Assembly: GCA_029207755.1 (NCBI GenBank)
Contig: JARCOQ010000006.1
Location: 7,098,013-7,162,012 of the forward strand
Direction of reading: 5' to 3'
Origin: Chamaea fasciata
Lineage: Eukaryota > Chordata > Aves > Passeriformes > Sylviidae
DNA length: 64,000 bases
Below, one piece after another: positions 36,349 through 49,700 of this stretch (positions are counted from its first letter, which is position 1; each line of letters starts with the position of its first letter). The position numbers and the translations under genes were made by a program. The notes below the pieces were generated by a model that made no database searches, was not told where the DNA came from, and saw only the letters and a list, made by a program, of their open reading frames with translations.

Positions 36349-39300
36349 GTTGTTGGGGAGTTTCAGCCTCACAAATTCAGCTGGAGAGCTGAGATTTAAA
36401 TGGGGTAATTTCTGGTTCAATAACCATTAGCAGTACTGAACTTTCCACAGATAGAATCCTCCATCTAGGCACAGATTTATATTGGTAGGATCAGAGCCTC
36501 CAGCATATAAATTCTTTCAAGGCCAGTACTGCCTATATTTATGCTTTTAAAGTATCTCACTAAAAGGGGCCTTGGAGCCACATTATATTGGAATTAAATG
36601 TTATTTTTAAATCAATGTGTTCCTGAATCTTTCATGCCATTTTGGCCAACCCCAGGCATTACTCTTGATAGAAAAACAACAGTTTAATTTTACCGGTTAA
36701 ATCATTCCTGACGCCTTTCAATGAGGCAGTTACCAGAGATAGAGAAAATACAGCAACGAAAAGTATTTGAGTCTTCAACTAGGAAGTCCAAATTAGGAGG
36801 AATGGATTTTGTGCCATACAAATTTGGTTACTGCAAGTTTGGGACTGAACTGTATCATTATATTTTATAGTACTATAAAACAAAAAAAACCCTGTTTTTA
36901 AGGAATTCAGTCCTAGCTGTCCCTTTTGGCTTGTCAAGTCCAAGCGTGCTGTGCACAGGATATAATTAGCTTGATGCACAAACTAGTGAAATAAATGGCC
37001 TTTTAATGAAGCTCAGGGTGTGCAAAGAAAAGAGTAGCCAAAGGGGGAAAAAAAAAAAAAAGCAATAGAACAGGAAGTCAAATAAAATTTCTTCTTGCAA
37101 ATGACTTTTTGGCACTTTTTTTCTCATTTTGTCCCTGGATGTTTCTTTTTTTTTTCCCCCCTTTTTCCAAGATGGAAGTCAGGATCTCTAAGCTGCCCCC
37201 TCTTCACTGTGCAGTAATGTCATTCCATTTTCTTCCTTCCTTTTCCCTTGGAAGTGTAAAAACTCCTCCAGATCCTGCTGACTTCTGATTCTGGTTCTTT
37301 CTCTCCAAGAAAGTGCAAGTCCTGTCTTGAACTTCATGATCTGTTTCCTCAGGAACTGTCATTTCGAGAGGAACTTGTCTGGCTTTAAGTGACTTCAGTT
37401 CTTAAGTGCATATAATTTGTAAAGAGCACAAGTCTCATGCTGACTGTACACATCCTGTGGATGTTCCCATTGAAAGGCCTTTCTCCTTCCACAATGTACT
37501 AAAAAAGGAAATGAATCACAAAACACCAGTCTCCATGAATTGGGCAAGTGTCTCCTTATCTTTGTTCAAGGAAACTTTTGGCTCTGAGCCCTGGGTCATT
37601 TGAGCTTGTGGCATCCTTTCCACTGCCTCCAGCAGCACTGAGTCTGGCCTTTGGATATTTATGCTGTTACATGGAGCTAAGAGTCCTGGGTGAGCCAGGA
37701 GAAGGGTCCCCTCCAGCCCACAGGGTCACAGGGTCTGATCCTCACTTAGTCGAACACACAAAACAACAGCATCAAAAGCTCATAATAGAGACAAAGGTTG
37801 GAGGTTAAAAGAACTGTCTGCCTGTTTCACAGAAATCCAAAAGCAGTTGTGCAATTGCAAACACATTAAAGTGTGAGTCAGCCCAGCATTTGGAGGGAAA
37901 ACAAATCCCATGGTGGACAGATACAGTGAGTAGATGGATCACACGGCCCACTGCCAACCAATACTGCAGCTATTTTATGTCTCTTCTAATATATTGATTG
38001 CAAAACCACATATTCAAACCAATTCTTGTGCCATGAAGTGGGGTGTAATGTTGGGGTTTTGCCCCAGGTCTCATTATTTCTCCCGCTACACTCACAGTTT
38101 TTTACTTTTCTATGACTCAGTCCCGTTTTGATTAACACTGACTACTTTTTCCTCTTCTAAGTTTCCTCTTCCTCCCTGCTCACACCTCCTCAATCCCAAT
38201 GTTTGTAGTTACTGTCTTGTTACTCTCCCACCAGCTGGTATCCTTCTGACCAGTGAAACAAGACATTTAGGAGCTCTGTTGCTTTCTTCTCACCTGATCC
38301 CACATTCCATGTTTCCTTCGACTCAGTGCCAGTATCTGTACTCAATTATTTATGTTATTGACTGGTCTGGTCTGCGTTCATATTTATGCTAGGGTTTCTC
38401 CCAGTACAATCATTACCCTCGCCTACCCAATTTGATGAACTCCTCCTTCGTTTTTTCTAAGGAGCATCTTTTTTAAATGCTCTTTTCCTTAACACATTTA
38501 CAGAAAATTTTTCCTGTTGAAAGCTCAGCTGCTAAAGACCTGCTTCCTTCACTGGAAACGTGAAGGTGACTCAAGGCACTGATGAAAGATTGCTTTAAAG
38601 GCAGTATTTGACCAGTCACCTTCTACTAACAGGTGAAGTCAGCATCCCCTTGCTCACCTTGTTACATGCAGCTTGTGGCAACATCTACAGCAGTCAGTAT
38701 GTGGGAGAAATACAATTTCAGCTCTAAAATTTTACACACTGCAGTTATGAACTGTGAAACTATGGCAGGCTTCCACCTGGAAACAGCTGGACTTGCCTGT
38801 GGGTGAAGCAATCCCTGTATTTTACATCTGTACTTGTCTTATCTACCATAAGGTAAGGATTTCTAGAAAATTAATCACTCACTGCATTAATACACAAAAG
38901 CCTGCTGCTATCCTTGCAAGAAGTGTCATAGAAAGTCATGAAATCATCACACATATCCCATAATGCACTTGCATGCAGATTTTCAACCCCAGCTTGGCAT
39001 GTTTTCTTGGAAAACGTGAGGTTTCAGGTGAACAAGCCATTTAGTTAAAATATTGCCTTTTCGCAGAGCAGGATTAAATGTGTCCTGGATGCCAATCAGC
39101 TCACTCAGTGAAGAGAAAGAACAGACCAAGCTCTTGGAGTGTGAAAAAGCTCCTTAACTGCTGCTACCCACCTTCCTGCTTTCCTTAAGCAGCCAGCCTG
39201 GTGGGGAGCTGGCTTTTCTCTCCTTGCAAAAACACTTGGACATGTGCAGTGAATGACTTGAGCAAAGCAGCTTGCAGCAGAAGCCTGTGGCTTCTTCCCT

Positions 39301-41928
39301 GGGAGCAGGACTAAACTCAGTGGAGACAGATAAGAAAAATGAAAGGTTAACATTTTGGCTCCAAAGTCTTTCTGGCAGACTTAAGATTATCTTTGGATGT
39401 GTCAAGAAGAGTTTTTGGGACAGATTCAAGAGCCAAGCATTTCTTAAGTGATGAACAGTTTTTGGGAAACTCAGCTGTGCAGTGTCCAGCTCACCTTGTG
39501 AGAAATCAGGTCCTTTTGCAGGGATGGAAGGAGTTAACTCAGTCCCCCACTTCCTACACATAAGAGGAATGAGCAATTCTTCTCAAAGTATTTCTCCCCA
39601 GTAAGACGTCTCAGCAAGACAATTCTCATTTCAGCATGAACGTCTGGGCCACGTTATCATTTGAGATGTTTTTGTGTTTCTGCTATTGAGTTCTAATTGC
39701 TTTCAGTGAAATCACTCCCAGTGGAAAATCAAGAAACTTTTGTCACTTACTTCAGTTGCACTGAGATTTCTCACATGTGAGAGCTTAGATGTCAGCCTGT
39801 CTCTTCAGAAAGGCCTGGGAAACCACCGACATGAGGACACACCATGCCTGAACATGTGTTCATCAGTCAGTTGGCTTCATTCAGGATAAAACTATTCTCC
39901 CTTTCCCTGTAGGGAAAATGAGTTCCGCACTGAAATCTGTGGGGTAAATATTGTACAATGGAAGATTTAAACAGTCCGTTTAAAAATCAGCCTTTAAAGT
40001 GTATTCAGCTTTTATAGACATTAGCTCAGATCTGGAGTGCGCTGAAGACAAACACTCTGCAGCTTAGAAATTGAACTTAAAATATGAAGGGAGGTCTTGG
40101 TAGTATGTGACATAAAACTGAAAAAAAGGCAAATTAAACATTGCCATGCAGTTAGGTACATAACTCAGCTGTGAATCCTCTGCTACTCTGTCTTCAAGGC
40201 TGGTCTGCCTTTCCTCCAACCCTCTCATTTAACCATCGGTTGAAAACACACACCTGAAATGTAGGAGATTGAATCCAAGATTTGAAAACAACATTCCTCC
40301 TCCAGCTCACTGCTCCTTTTGTCCCCCGACCTGATAGATATTTGACTGTGTACAGAGAATGATAAGACTTCAATAGGGTGTATCTCTTCAATAACCTAAA
40401 GGTTATCTGACCTTGGAAACAAAGCATAAACTGATAGTCCAGCCTCAGATGAACTGGAGGGGAGGATCTCTGCAAGGACAAGTCTGCAGCTGGTTTCAAA
40501 GGGCCGTGTCCCAGTTATCTGAACATCCCTTTGGTCCACAGGTAGGAGTGGGAGAGAAGTGGCTCTTCTGAGAAACCCATGAGGTTCATGCATGTGTCCA
40601 GGTATCTGAGCTCTGCCAAGTCTTGGCAGGTTTGCTTAGGCTTTCTAGCAGAAAATTAGGCACCTGCTCTGTCAGATGGCAGCTGAGAAGGAGTTTGGAG
40701 CCTGTGTTCTGGATTCAGGCACCTCATCATCCAGACCATTTCCCAGGGCCTATCTGGAATTTAATTCCTTCATTTCCCTGAAATGCTGCTCTGAGTTCAG
40801 ACTTGCAAAGAGGCAGAGCTCAGATTCAGATGGTAAAGCCTCAGGGAACTCTGCTGCACCAACACGTCTCCAAGTGCTGTGGTCCAGAGGTGTCCAGCAT
40901 CCAGATGTGCAAGATTCACACTTCTTCAAACTGATTGTGGTCTGCCCAGCACTGTGTGAGCAAATTATACTGCTTTCACTGGAAAACATTCCTTCCACTA
41001 GCTAATCAGGGCAGGGATGGCTGCATCTGTTGATTAAGGAGAAAACTTTGATTAATTGATCCTTTGTGGATGGACCAGGGCAATAGCAACTCGGTTGTTG
41101 AAGGAACACACAAGATTCAGACTCCAAGTTGGCTACCTCCCACTTCTACTACACCCTCGACACTCAGCCTGTGTGAGCCTTTTTTCACCCCTAGACTTTG
41201 GCAACAGAGCAGTGGAAAACAGAACATTTTCAGCATGTAGGAGTGTTTTCTCTTGTCATGACACAATTTGGGATTTTCCATTTGAGCTTGAAAAACAAGC
41301 CCTAAACAGAATTTATTAGGAAAATAGTAGCTATGAGGTAAACTTGCATCAATGAACGCCAAGAGGTCAAACAGACGACACATGACATTTTGGTTGAATA
41401 TTCTGTGTGTTCCTAGAAGCAGTGTGAAAACTGTCTCACAAAATATTTGCTGGAATATTACAGTGATTGGGGAATAGGGTGAGTCCAGAAAGTTCCTGAA
41501 AGCAAAGCCTTATTCTGCTCAGTTATTACAGAGGTCTTTTCTTTATCCACCAACACTGAGTGCTCTGCACACCGAAGCTGGGGGCTGCCAGGGGATGCAG
41601 ACACTGACATGGCCACGTTGCCAGCTGGAATAAGAGGATGCAGGACAGGCTGGTGTTGCAGACATCCCTGCTCCAGCCTGGGTGGAGAATAACTCTGATT
41701 TTCCCCATGCTGGTCCCAAACTAAGCAGCCATAATTCCTCCTGAAAGCAGCCCTAACCACTCCGCCAGTGCGAGAGATTCACAGTTGCTTCTGGTGAAGG
41801 TGCTCTGTTCTCATGGATGGGGGCAGAAATCCCCTCAGCAAGCAAGAGAGGGAGCAAAACTGATGGCTAAAGCTGAATATGAGGAAGAGAAGAGTAACCA
41901 TCCTTCCTTGCTTCAAGCAAAGCTCATA
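36349..41928. other. Unique sequence, only short tracts seen
   Basis: An A15 run at about 37047-37061 and a T/C-rich tract at about 37134-37167 occur. At 37833-37925 an acceptor-like CTGTCTGCCTGTTTCACAG is followed by an open plus-strand frame and GTGAGTAG, a weak exon-like signal. No transposon or RNA gene is recognised. Confidence 0.35.
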
Positions 41929-41995
41929 TCACAGAATCATAGAATTTTTAAGGTTAGAAAAGACCTCCAAGATCATTGAGTCCAACCATTAAGCT
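41929..41995 (-). mobile_element. CR1 LINE 3' terminal stub
   Basis: TCACAGAATCATAGAATTTTT, AAGGTTAGAAAAGACCTCC and AAGATCATTGAGTCCAACC are the reversed last ~65 bp of CR1. It is one of the most severely truncated copies here, with the CR1 3' sequence still well preserved. Confidence 0.93.
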
Positions 41996-44900
41996 ATTAA
42001 CTGATTGTTGCCCTCTGTAATTATGAACTTTTATGGTGTATGTTCCTCATCTTTCTATTATACTGACTTGCTCTTGCCTTGTTTTTTAACTCCATGAGTT
42101 CTGTGTTTAAGAAGAATTTCACGTGCCATGAGATGCCTAGTGAACATCACAAATCAGACAATTCCTTTACTTAGATAGCAGCGGGACACTGGGTAAATCC
42201 TGTGTTGTCAGAGTTCTGCATTCCTGGGTTACTAGCTGTCTACCAGAATCTTCATCTTGTCTATCTACAGGATGCCTTGGCATCTTCTGAATAGAAATAC
42301 TAAATACATAAAGTATCATACATAACTATATGTTTTAGTAGTTACTCTGGTTTAACATATACCAATAACTCTGCAAAATTGATGTTCATTTGTTATGTCC
42401 CCTTTCTTCCTATTCTGCTTATTGTTTCAGTACTAATAATGCCATCTCCAGGTCTTCATTTCCAGAAATTGTTCTCCCTGGTTTACATTGTAGTACAGAG
42501 TTTGCAGATGATGAATGAAATGTACTGAGATTGTGAGAGGGGAAGTTGAAGAAAGTCACCAGCTGAAACAAACATGGCAAATTATTATCTCTATTATCTT
42601 TAGAGCACCCCAAAGGTGTTAAGGTTTGAATGTTGTGTAGAACTACTTTGCAAAATGGCAAAACACTACAAAGTTCCCTCTCCCTTGGGTAGACAGGGAA
42701 AATACTCCTACAAACACAAGCTATTCATAGACAAAGGGTTGAAACCCAGTGATTAAGGAGAACTCACATACCAGGATTGAGTGTGCTGCTTTTCATGGCT
42801 GTGGTAACCACACTGGGACAACAAACAGGCGTCTTGTAAGCTGCAAATGCTACATAGCACTGAGGTGTGCACAGGGGCCCCTGGAAGATATCATGATGAG
42901 ATTCAACATTTTTCTGTGTATCTCTCATATGAAATTCAAATTCACAAGCTTTATGAGACTTAATTTACAATGGAAAATAAGTAACACCATAGACAAGGAG
43001 AAAGGTGGGGAAGAAAAGATGTTTCAAATGGTGGAAAAAAAATCCAACTGCATCTGAATGACCTTGGAGGGTAAAGCAACAACTATATCAGCACATTTTC
43101 ATGGACTGGACTGTAAACAGATGACCAGTTGTACAGACTACAGGTCACATCATGATGGCTGATTGGGAATGTTCTGGTGTGACAGATAACCCCAGCTGCT
43201 TTGAATGACCTCACATGTTAGCACAGATAAGAACATTTACTCAGAGTCAGAGGTGAAATGAAGTAATTCCCCATCTCACTCTGTCATGTTCTAAATCTCA
43301 AGTCATCACAAATCTAAAGTAACTCTGAAAAATAGGAGTTTGGAGAATTTATAATAGTTTTTTCTTTGCAAGATCTGTGATAATTTAGGATGACCAGTAA
43401 GGTTTCAAAGTTGAAATCTTATTAGGATCAGAGCGTATTTGAGCATCCAGGCTCCAAAAGAACACAAGTGTTCAGGTGTGCAAAATTTAGGCGCACTGAG
43501 TGCTTCAGATGTAACCATAAAGTTTTCCCCTAAACATTTTGACTGATACTGTCAGCTACATTTCTAACAACAGCTTTTCTACCAAGCAACTACATCACAC
43601 TGAAACCTAGGTTCAGGGGTGAACCTCTGGTCTGAGCAGAGGTCTAGTGGCAAGCTCCTACTCAGACCAGGGGGAATGTAAAGTACAACTGGCTTCCCCC
43701 GATACCCCAGTGGCTGGAAAATAATCTTTTGCAAGAGAATAAAAAACTTAAATCCTGGGCTCTCGTAACTTTTTCCACATATGTATGTCATACTGATTGA
43801 CATGTAAGGATTTCTAGACTTTGGATGAACACTTAATTGAGATGCTTCAATTGCTGGGCTATCACTACCCCACATTTCAGGAGGGGCAAAGTTGAAAACA
43901 CTGACCCGTATTTAGCCTTTCCTTGGGGTTAATTAGGAGGGCTCCCCATATGTTATCTGGTTCACACCCTTCCTTAAGTTGTTTGTGTAGTGCATGGGCT
44001 AAAGCCCCCAAACCACTGATCTGGATCTCTTTCTAGAAGTTAAGCATCTCAGGCTGAGCACCTCAGTGTCTGACTTTCTCCAATCTAACTCCTTTATTAG
44101 TTCTAGCTCTGAACCTCCAAATACACCTGAACATTTGATAATTAGAGTTAGAGAAAATCTTATTCCATCCCTGTGAAGAGTTGCATCTGCAGCTCTGCAA
44201 GGTCAAGAGAGAATAAGTGCCTGGTTGAGGCATCTGTCAGAGGCAGAATCTGACACAGAGATGTTAGACGTTTGCGATGAGGATTCAGTTTAACTAGAGG
44301 GCTTTAAAATGTCAACTTTGAACAACTAGGTCTAGACACTGCCAGTACAGGGTAGCATGGAGTTCTAGGACTGAGATAAATAGGGTAGAAGAATCCATTC
44401 CTCTCTGCTCTCTCTCAGCAGAGCCCAAGTCCTGCCTTGGGCACCCTGGCCAGATCTGACTGGTTTGTGGAGGCATTCCTAACAATCCCAAAGCAGATCC
44501 CAACCAAAAGACAAATGAAGATTAACACAGTTCCCCACCCTCCCATTCTTTGATGCTGCCCCCCTCCCCATTCACCCACACCAGCCCTTGATGCAAATGG
44601 GTCAAGACTCACTCTCCATAAGGGGCAATGAATGCTATTTTTAATTTTTGAAAGTTAAACCATCTCTGAAGCTGGATTAGTGGTGGAAGATCCCCCTAAA
44701 CTACAGGCACGTAAACTGAGGGTGGACAGCTGCTCTGACGTTCCTGGCTGGGAACCCAACCGCTAAACACACTGGATGCAAATACATGGCTTCTTGGCTG
44801 CCCCTTTAGTGCCCATCTGTCACGATGGCACCCTGCCTGCTAAGAAGTTGGTCAGGTCTGCCCTTGGGTAATATACCGGGCAAGGATGGATGTATAAGGA

Positions 44901-47900
44901 GAGCCTGCACGTGGGGGCAAGAGATCTCTTCCCCGGGATAGGCCTTCTCCTGCTCTGCCTGAACCTTTCAGCTTGGTGTGGTGGTACATCCTTCCCCTCC
45001 AGGTACACCTGTTTGATTACTGCCCTCCTAATAAGTGAGGGAGCCAAGGAGAAGAAAAGGGACCTGGAAAGTTCTGGCTGTCAACAATGAGCCAGGTTGT
45101 ATTACAGAACATTCCCGGAATACATGCAGTCACCAATGGGGACATCAACATGATGGTCCCACCCACTGCAACTCTGCATAGCAGGCAACAGGACCAGGGG
45201 ACAAATCAAATTTCAAAGGATTGCACTCATCTGAGCCCAAGATACCACTTGTACATTTGCCTCAAGAAGAGAGCCAAGGGACACAATCCTTCCTGATCCT
45301 TAGTAGGGTACACAGTGCCCTTTCACATGGGAGCATGTCAGAGTAACTATGCCAGAGAAGAGTGGGGATTTTCTTATGTTCCTTTCAGACATATTCACTT
45401 TCATTTGTATAAAATGGGAGAACCTACTTAATTTGAGGACTGAGGGCTTTGTGGGCTTCTCTTTCCCCTTGCCCAAGTGACTTTTTTTCTCAGAAGCAAA
45501 GATCTTGAGTCTTTAAGACAAGTAATTTTTGGCTTGATACTGAAACTGGAATGCAGTGATCTGCCTTTGTAACACTCAGAGACCTCAGCTGAGATCTAAG
45601 CCCTGGTCACTCTTCAGGACAGCTTCTGTCCTGGGAAGCATAAAATATAAAAACATCATAAGGACAAAGGCAAAATAACAATTTTATCCCGCAACTGACT
45701 ACCAAGAATTGGATAAAATGGCTTATCTGTGTTCACAAAAGAAAGTTTTGTTTTGGTAAAGCCAATGAGATATCAGTGAGATAAGTCTTGCTTTGTTAGA
45801 ATCATCTCAAATATATTTGCACCACTTCAGGCTGGTAAAAATGCTGCTTTTCTCTCTAAACCTTTCCCAGCACCTCATGATTATATTTCAAGTTGATTTT
45901 CTTAGTTCAGCAAAAGCTTAAGGAAAAGAAAGCTGTTTTGATATCACCTGGGAAGTTATCATCAGGATCCCCCAAGATCCAAGATCCTGGCTCAGGAGAG
46001 CAGGAGCATGTAGGACCCAGCGCATGGTGCCAGTGAGGGTGCTACAACCCTCGCACCCACTCCACTCTCCCAGTAAATCTGCACCTATTCCCACCCTGCA
46101 AAGCAGCTCCCAAGCCCTGTGTGAGCTCCGGTGCCCAAATGGCCGCAGTGGGTCAGTGCAGTCCAGCTCCACCACCCCACGGACAGGCAGCTGGCAGCCC
46201 TTCAGAGGCCATTCCTGCACGATGATACACATGTCCCCAAGGGTAGGGCTTGGAAGGGTAACTGAAGGTCTGGATCCCACTGAAATCCTATAGTCCTCTT
46301 GTCCCCTAGGCTTCTACATAAATTGGGAATAACAGGAAATCTCTAGCTTAGAGGAGTGCTGTGAGGCACTTGGATGCTGATGTAATTACAGCTATTTATG
46401 TACTTCAGGTGGACGGATCTGATGTATTACCCACCATGGCCCTCTTGCAGTCCAAACCAGCCTCCAGCCTGTGCACACTTTGCTGGAACACTCTGGCCCC
46501 TATCCCATCGCTAACAGCTATTTAGAGTGCCCTTTGAGACTCTCTGGTGGAGCCTCTATCGTTCTGTCAACAGCATGAGACAACATTTTAATGAAGGCAC
46601 ACATTTTTCTCACCATCAGCAGTGAGAAGCCCTTGGTGTGAACTCCTGTCTCTGGGATTGTGGTGCAGGGTGCTGTCCCACAGACCACCGAGTCTGGCTC
46701 AGCCCCAGGAGCCAGGAGTGGACAGCTTGTGCAGTTTCTGACCATAAGCCATTTCCCTCACTCTAATTAAGTCTGACAAGCCCAGTTTCTCCTTACACAT
46801 TGAGCTCATGTGTTCCCATATGAGAAAATCTTATTCCAGCTGCCATTGTATAATCAGAAGTATAACAGGTTTTGTTCTTTCTTGCCAGGTAGTGTTTTTT
46901 CTTTAATTGGATCCATAAGAATGCCCTTACCTCTGAGATGAGTCAGACTTCTGCCAAATCTAATGTCTGCAGAGGGAACCTAACCTCATTTATACATTAC
47001 AAAATCATGCTTTTAATCCAGCAAAATAATTTTATCATTGTGTTCTTTGGAAGAGTGATATGAGGTGGAAGCCACTTAAGTGACCTCATAACTCTTAAGT
47101 AGTTAATGACATAAACTCCTCTTCCCAGAGAAAACTTTCTTCAGTGTTGTGTCTGCTGGTTGTGCTTTGCAAAATGCTGGTGCTAACAGGTGTCTAAACA
47201 TCAGTGGGTGCACACCTTGCTGGTGAAACAGCCAGAGAAATGCCTGTTGTGGCAGGCTGGCAGGACTTAGCTGTAGCTGAGACACCTTGGTGTCCAGAAT
47301 GTTTTAAGTTTAGCTGGTTGTGCTCAGAGTGCACTTTGTATATATGTGCATATATATATATAGAAGGGGACACTTTGGTGCCCAGCAAACCATCCTTAAC
47401 TTCACACAAAACATGCCAAGGAGTTCAAAATAGATCTATCCCAGCTTCTCTGTCTTTCAGTGTCCTTGGGCACAAGGGATATTCATGTAAAGGACACTTC
47501 CTTCCCTGTGACGGTGCCTCTCTACATCTTGTGAAACTTGTACCATGAGGTGAAATCTGAGGTCGTTCGCACATCCAAGTCCCCATAAAAATCATGTCCC
47601 CAGACTTCAGCTGCACACACAGACAGAAGCTGAGCAAGGGATGGAGGATCTCACTTTTGCACTTAGGACTACAGGGAGTTTCCTATTCATTTTGTGGAGC
47701 AAAGTGAAGAGCATAGGTACTTCTTTTCCAAAATGCCTTCTGCTTGTTAAATCATATTTCCATTGGCTGCTGAGGGCCTTTGACTTCTCTGAGCAGCAAG
47801 TTCTTTCCAGAAGAAAGTTTATATCTAGACTGGCTAGTTCATTACCACACAAAGATCACTTCTTTGTTAAGAATAGGTGGAGCATGGTTAAAAACAAAAA

Positions 47901-48480
47901 CACAAAGGAAACTGGTCCTTTTCAGGCAGGAAATCATGGAAATTCAGCAGAGTGAAGTCACTCAAACGCTGCTGTGTACTGTGACATCAGACAGGAAAGG
48001 CACAACACAAAGCTGCAATGGGATGCTGCCAGGTAATTGCCAGGGCTGAAATCACTCCTGAACCAATGATCCAGGGAATCTAAGGCTAAAGGCTGCCAGT
48101 GCTGTCTGAACCCTGTCTTAAAGATTTAAGTGCCAAACAGACCTAGCAAAGCTTTTTGTGCTAATGTAGATTTGAGGAACTCTACCCAGCAGAATGCTTG
48201 AAGGTAGCTATGCTGCAATTTCAGGCTGACTATTGGGATGACACAGAAAGAAAGGGGAGAAATACAGGGATATGTCCAGGATGTCTGCCTTACACAATAC
48301 CTTCCAGAAGAAAGTCCAAAATTTCTAACTTCTTGGACATACTCACCCAAAAACTTGCCAAAACCTTTCGTTCTCTGTGCTGTGAACAGGAATAAGGTAA
48401 TGGTAACGGGAGGTGAAATTCAATTAGGTGGAACAAAAGGGACCTTTTATGAATTTTCCATCATAAATCCTTTACTCAGA
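41996..48480. other. Unique sequence, nothing recognised
   Basis: A TATATATG/CATATATATA patch lies near 47338-47362. Many 60-120-codon frames occur with overlaps on both strands (for example 45918-46293), none with a recognisable domain. Confidence 0.4.
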
Positions 48481-48507
48481 TTTTTTTTTTTGGGGGGGGG
48501 GGGTGGG
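48481..48507. repeat. T11-G12 homopolymer junction
   Basis: Eleven T are followed by twelve G, then T and GGG. The G-run could form an intermolecular or single-run G-quadruplex, and is prone to sequencing and assembly length errors. Confidence 0.85.
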
Positions 48508-49650
48508 AAATCATACTGTTTAAAGAAATGAGGCATAACTTATAAACCAGTAACGGTGATTAAATAAACATAAATCCGCACTTAGTGAAAATCTGGTGCA
48601 AATGCAATAGCAGCACAATCTGCCATTGTCTTTTTGCCAGGAAGACTGCTTAAAAGTAATGGGTAAAAAACTGCTCTTATTTAGGCATCATCTAGGTACC
48701 AGATGGATGCCAAGTGGCATTTGGGATTTTAAATCACTGTGTATGCACTAAGTTCAATGAATCTCAAGCAAGGGACCACTTCCATTCCTTAGAACTTCTG
48801 CACTTAATTCACGCTGACTTCCATCCTTTCCTGTCTCAATATGATGCGGAATTACAAGGCATAAATCTGGGGTTTTCCATTGATACTGAGAGGATGGACT
48901 TAAATCCTACTGATGTCAGGGTGGCTGCTGTAAATTTAGATCTTGAATACTCTCTTCATTATATTACTTTGAATTTTTCCCTGGTGCATCTCAAAGCCTT
49001 TTAACTATATAAATATTGTCACGCTGATGTTTTTATGCCACTCTATAAATCAGTGATGCTTTTACATCACAAAATCTGTTTTCCTCCACCCTCAAAAACT
49101 TAGAATAGTAAAAAGAGGAAAGTGAGCATGTAGTGTCCAGGATCTTTATTTTCTTTACTTTCCTTATCCTTGGGTTATAGGTCCAGAAAGAACAGGGTCA
49201 TGATCACAACAAAAACTTCTGGTAGTTGACCCACTTTTACCCGATGGTGTGGCTAAAGGCAATGTGGGATATCTCAAGGCTTTGGAGCTTCCAGAACTGG
49301 AGAATTTTCTGCCCTCCCTTTGAGTAGGCCCCTACCAGACCAAGGAGGAGGATGAAACTAATGTGTTCTACATCCCACCGTCCAATTTCCCATTACTCCA
49401 AGACCTGTGATGCCTCTCAAAAAAATTTTTGTCAGAGTCATGGTCTCCATGCCCCCCTCTGGAGCCTTCAAAGCCTTTGAGTTATAGATTTTTCACTGCA
49501 GCCTCAACCAAAGAAAAGGTTCATTGCTCAGCATCCTTTGCACAAACAAAGCCTGCCAGATCCTCTGGTACTGGAGCCAGACATGGAGATGATATGAACA
49601 CTGGATCTGTTTCTTCAGGTGGTGGATGAACAGGAGCCATGGCGCCCAAG
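48508..49650. other. Unique sequence, nothing recognised
   Basis: A plus-strand frame of 96 codons at 48714-49004 is open but has no recognisable domain, splice signals or start context of note. Confidence 0.4.
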
Positions 49651-49700
49651 AGGTGTGCAGAGATGTCCCTTCCAGCCCTAGATATTCCATGATTCTATGC
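49651..49700 (+). mobile_element. Probable CR1 LINE 3' stub
   Basis: GAGATGTCCCTTCCAGCCC, then a short gap, then TTCCATGATTCTATG match the last bases of CR1 in plus orientation. Only about 50 bp is recognisable, so it is less certain than the other copies. Confidence 0.55.

Noticed and set aside
48714..49004. 96-codon plus-strand frame
   Set aside because: No splice signals or family match supports it.
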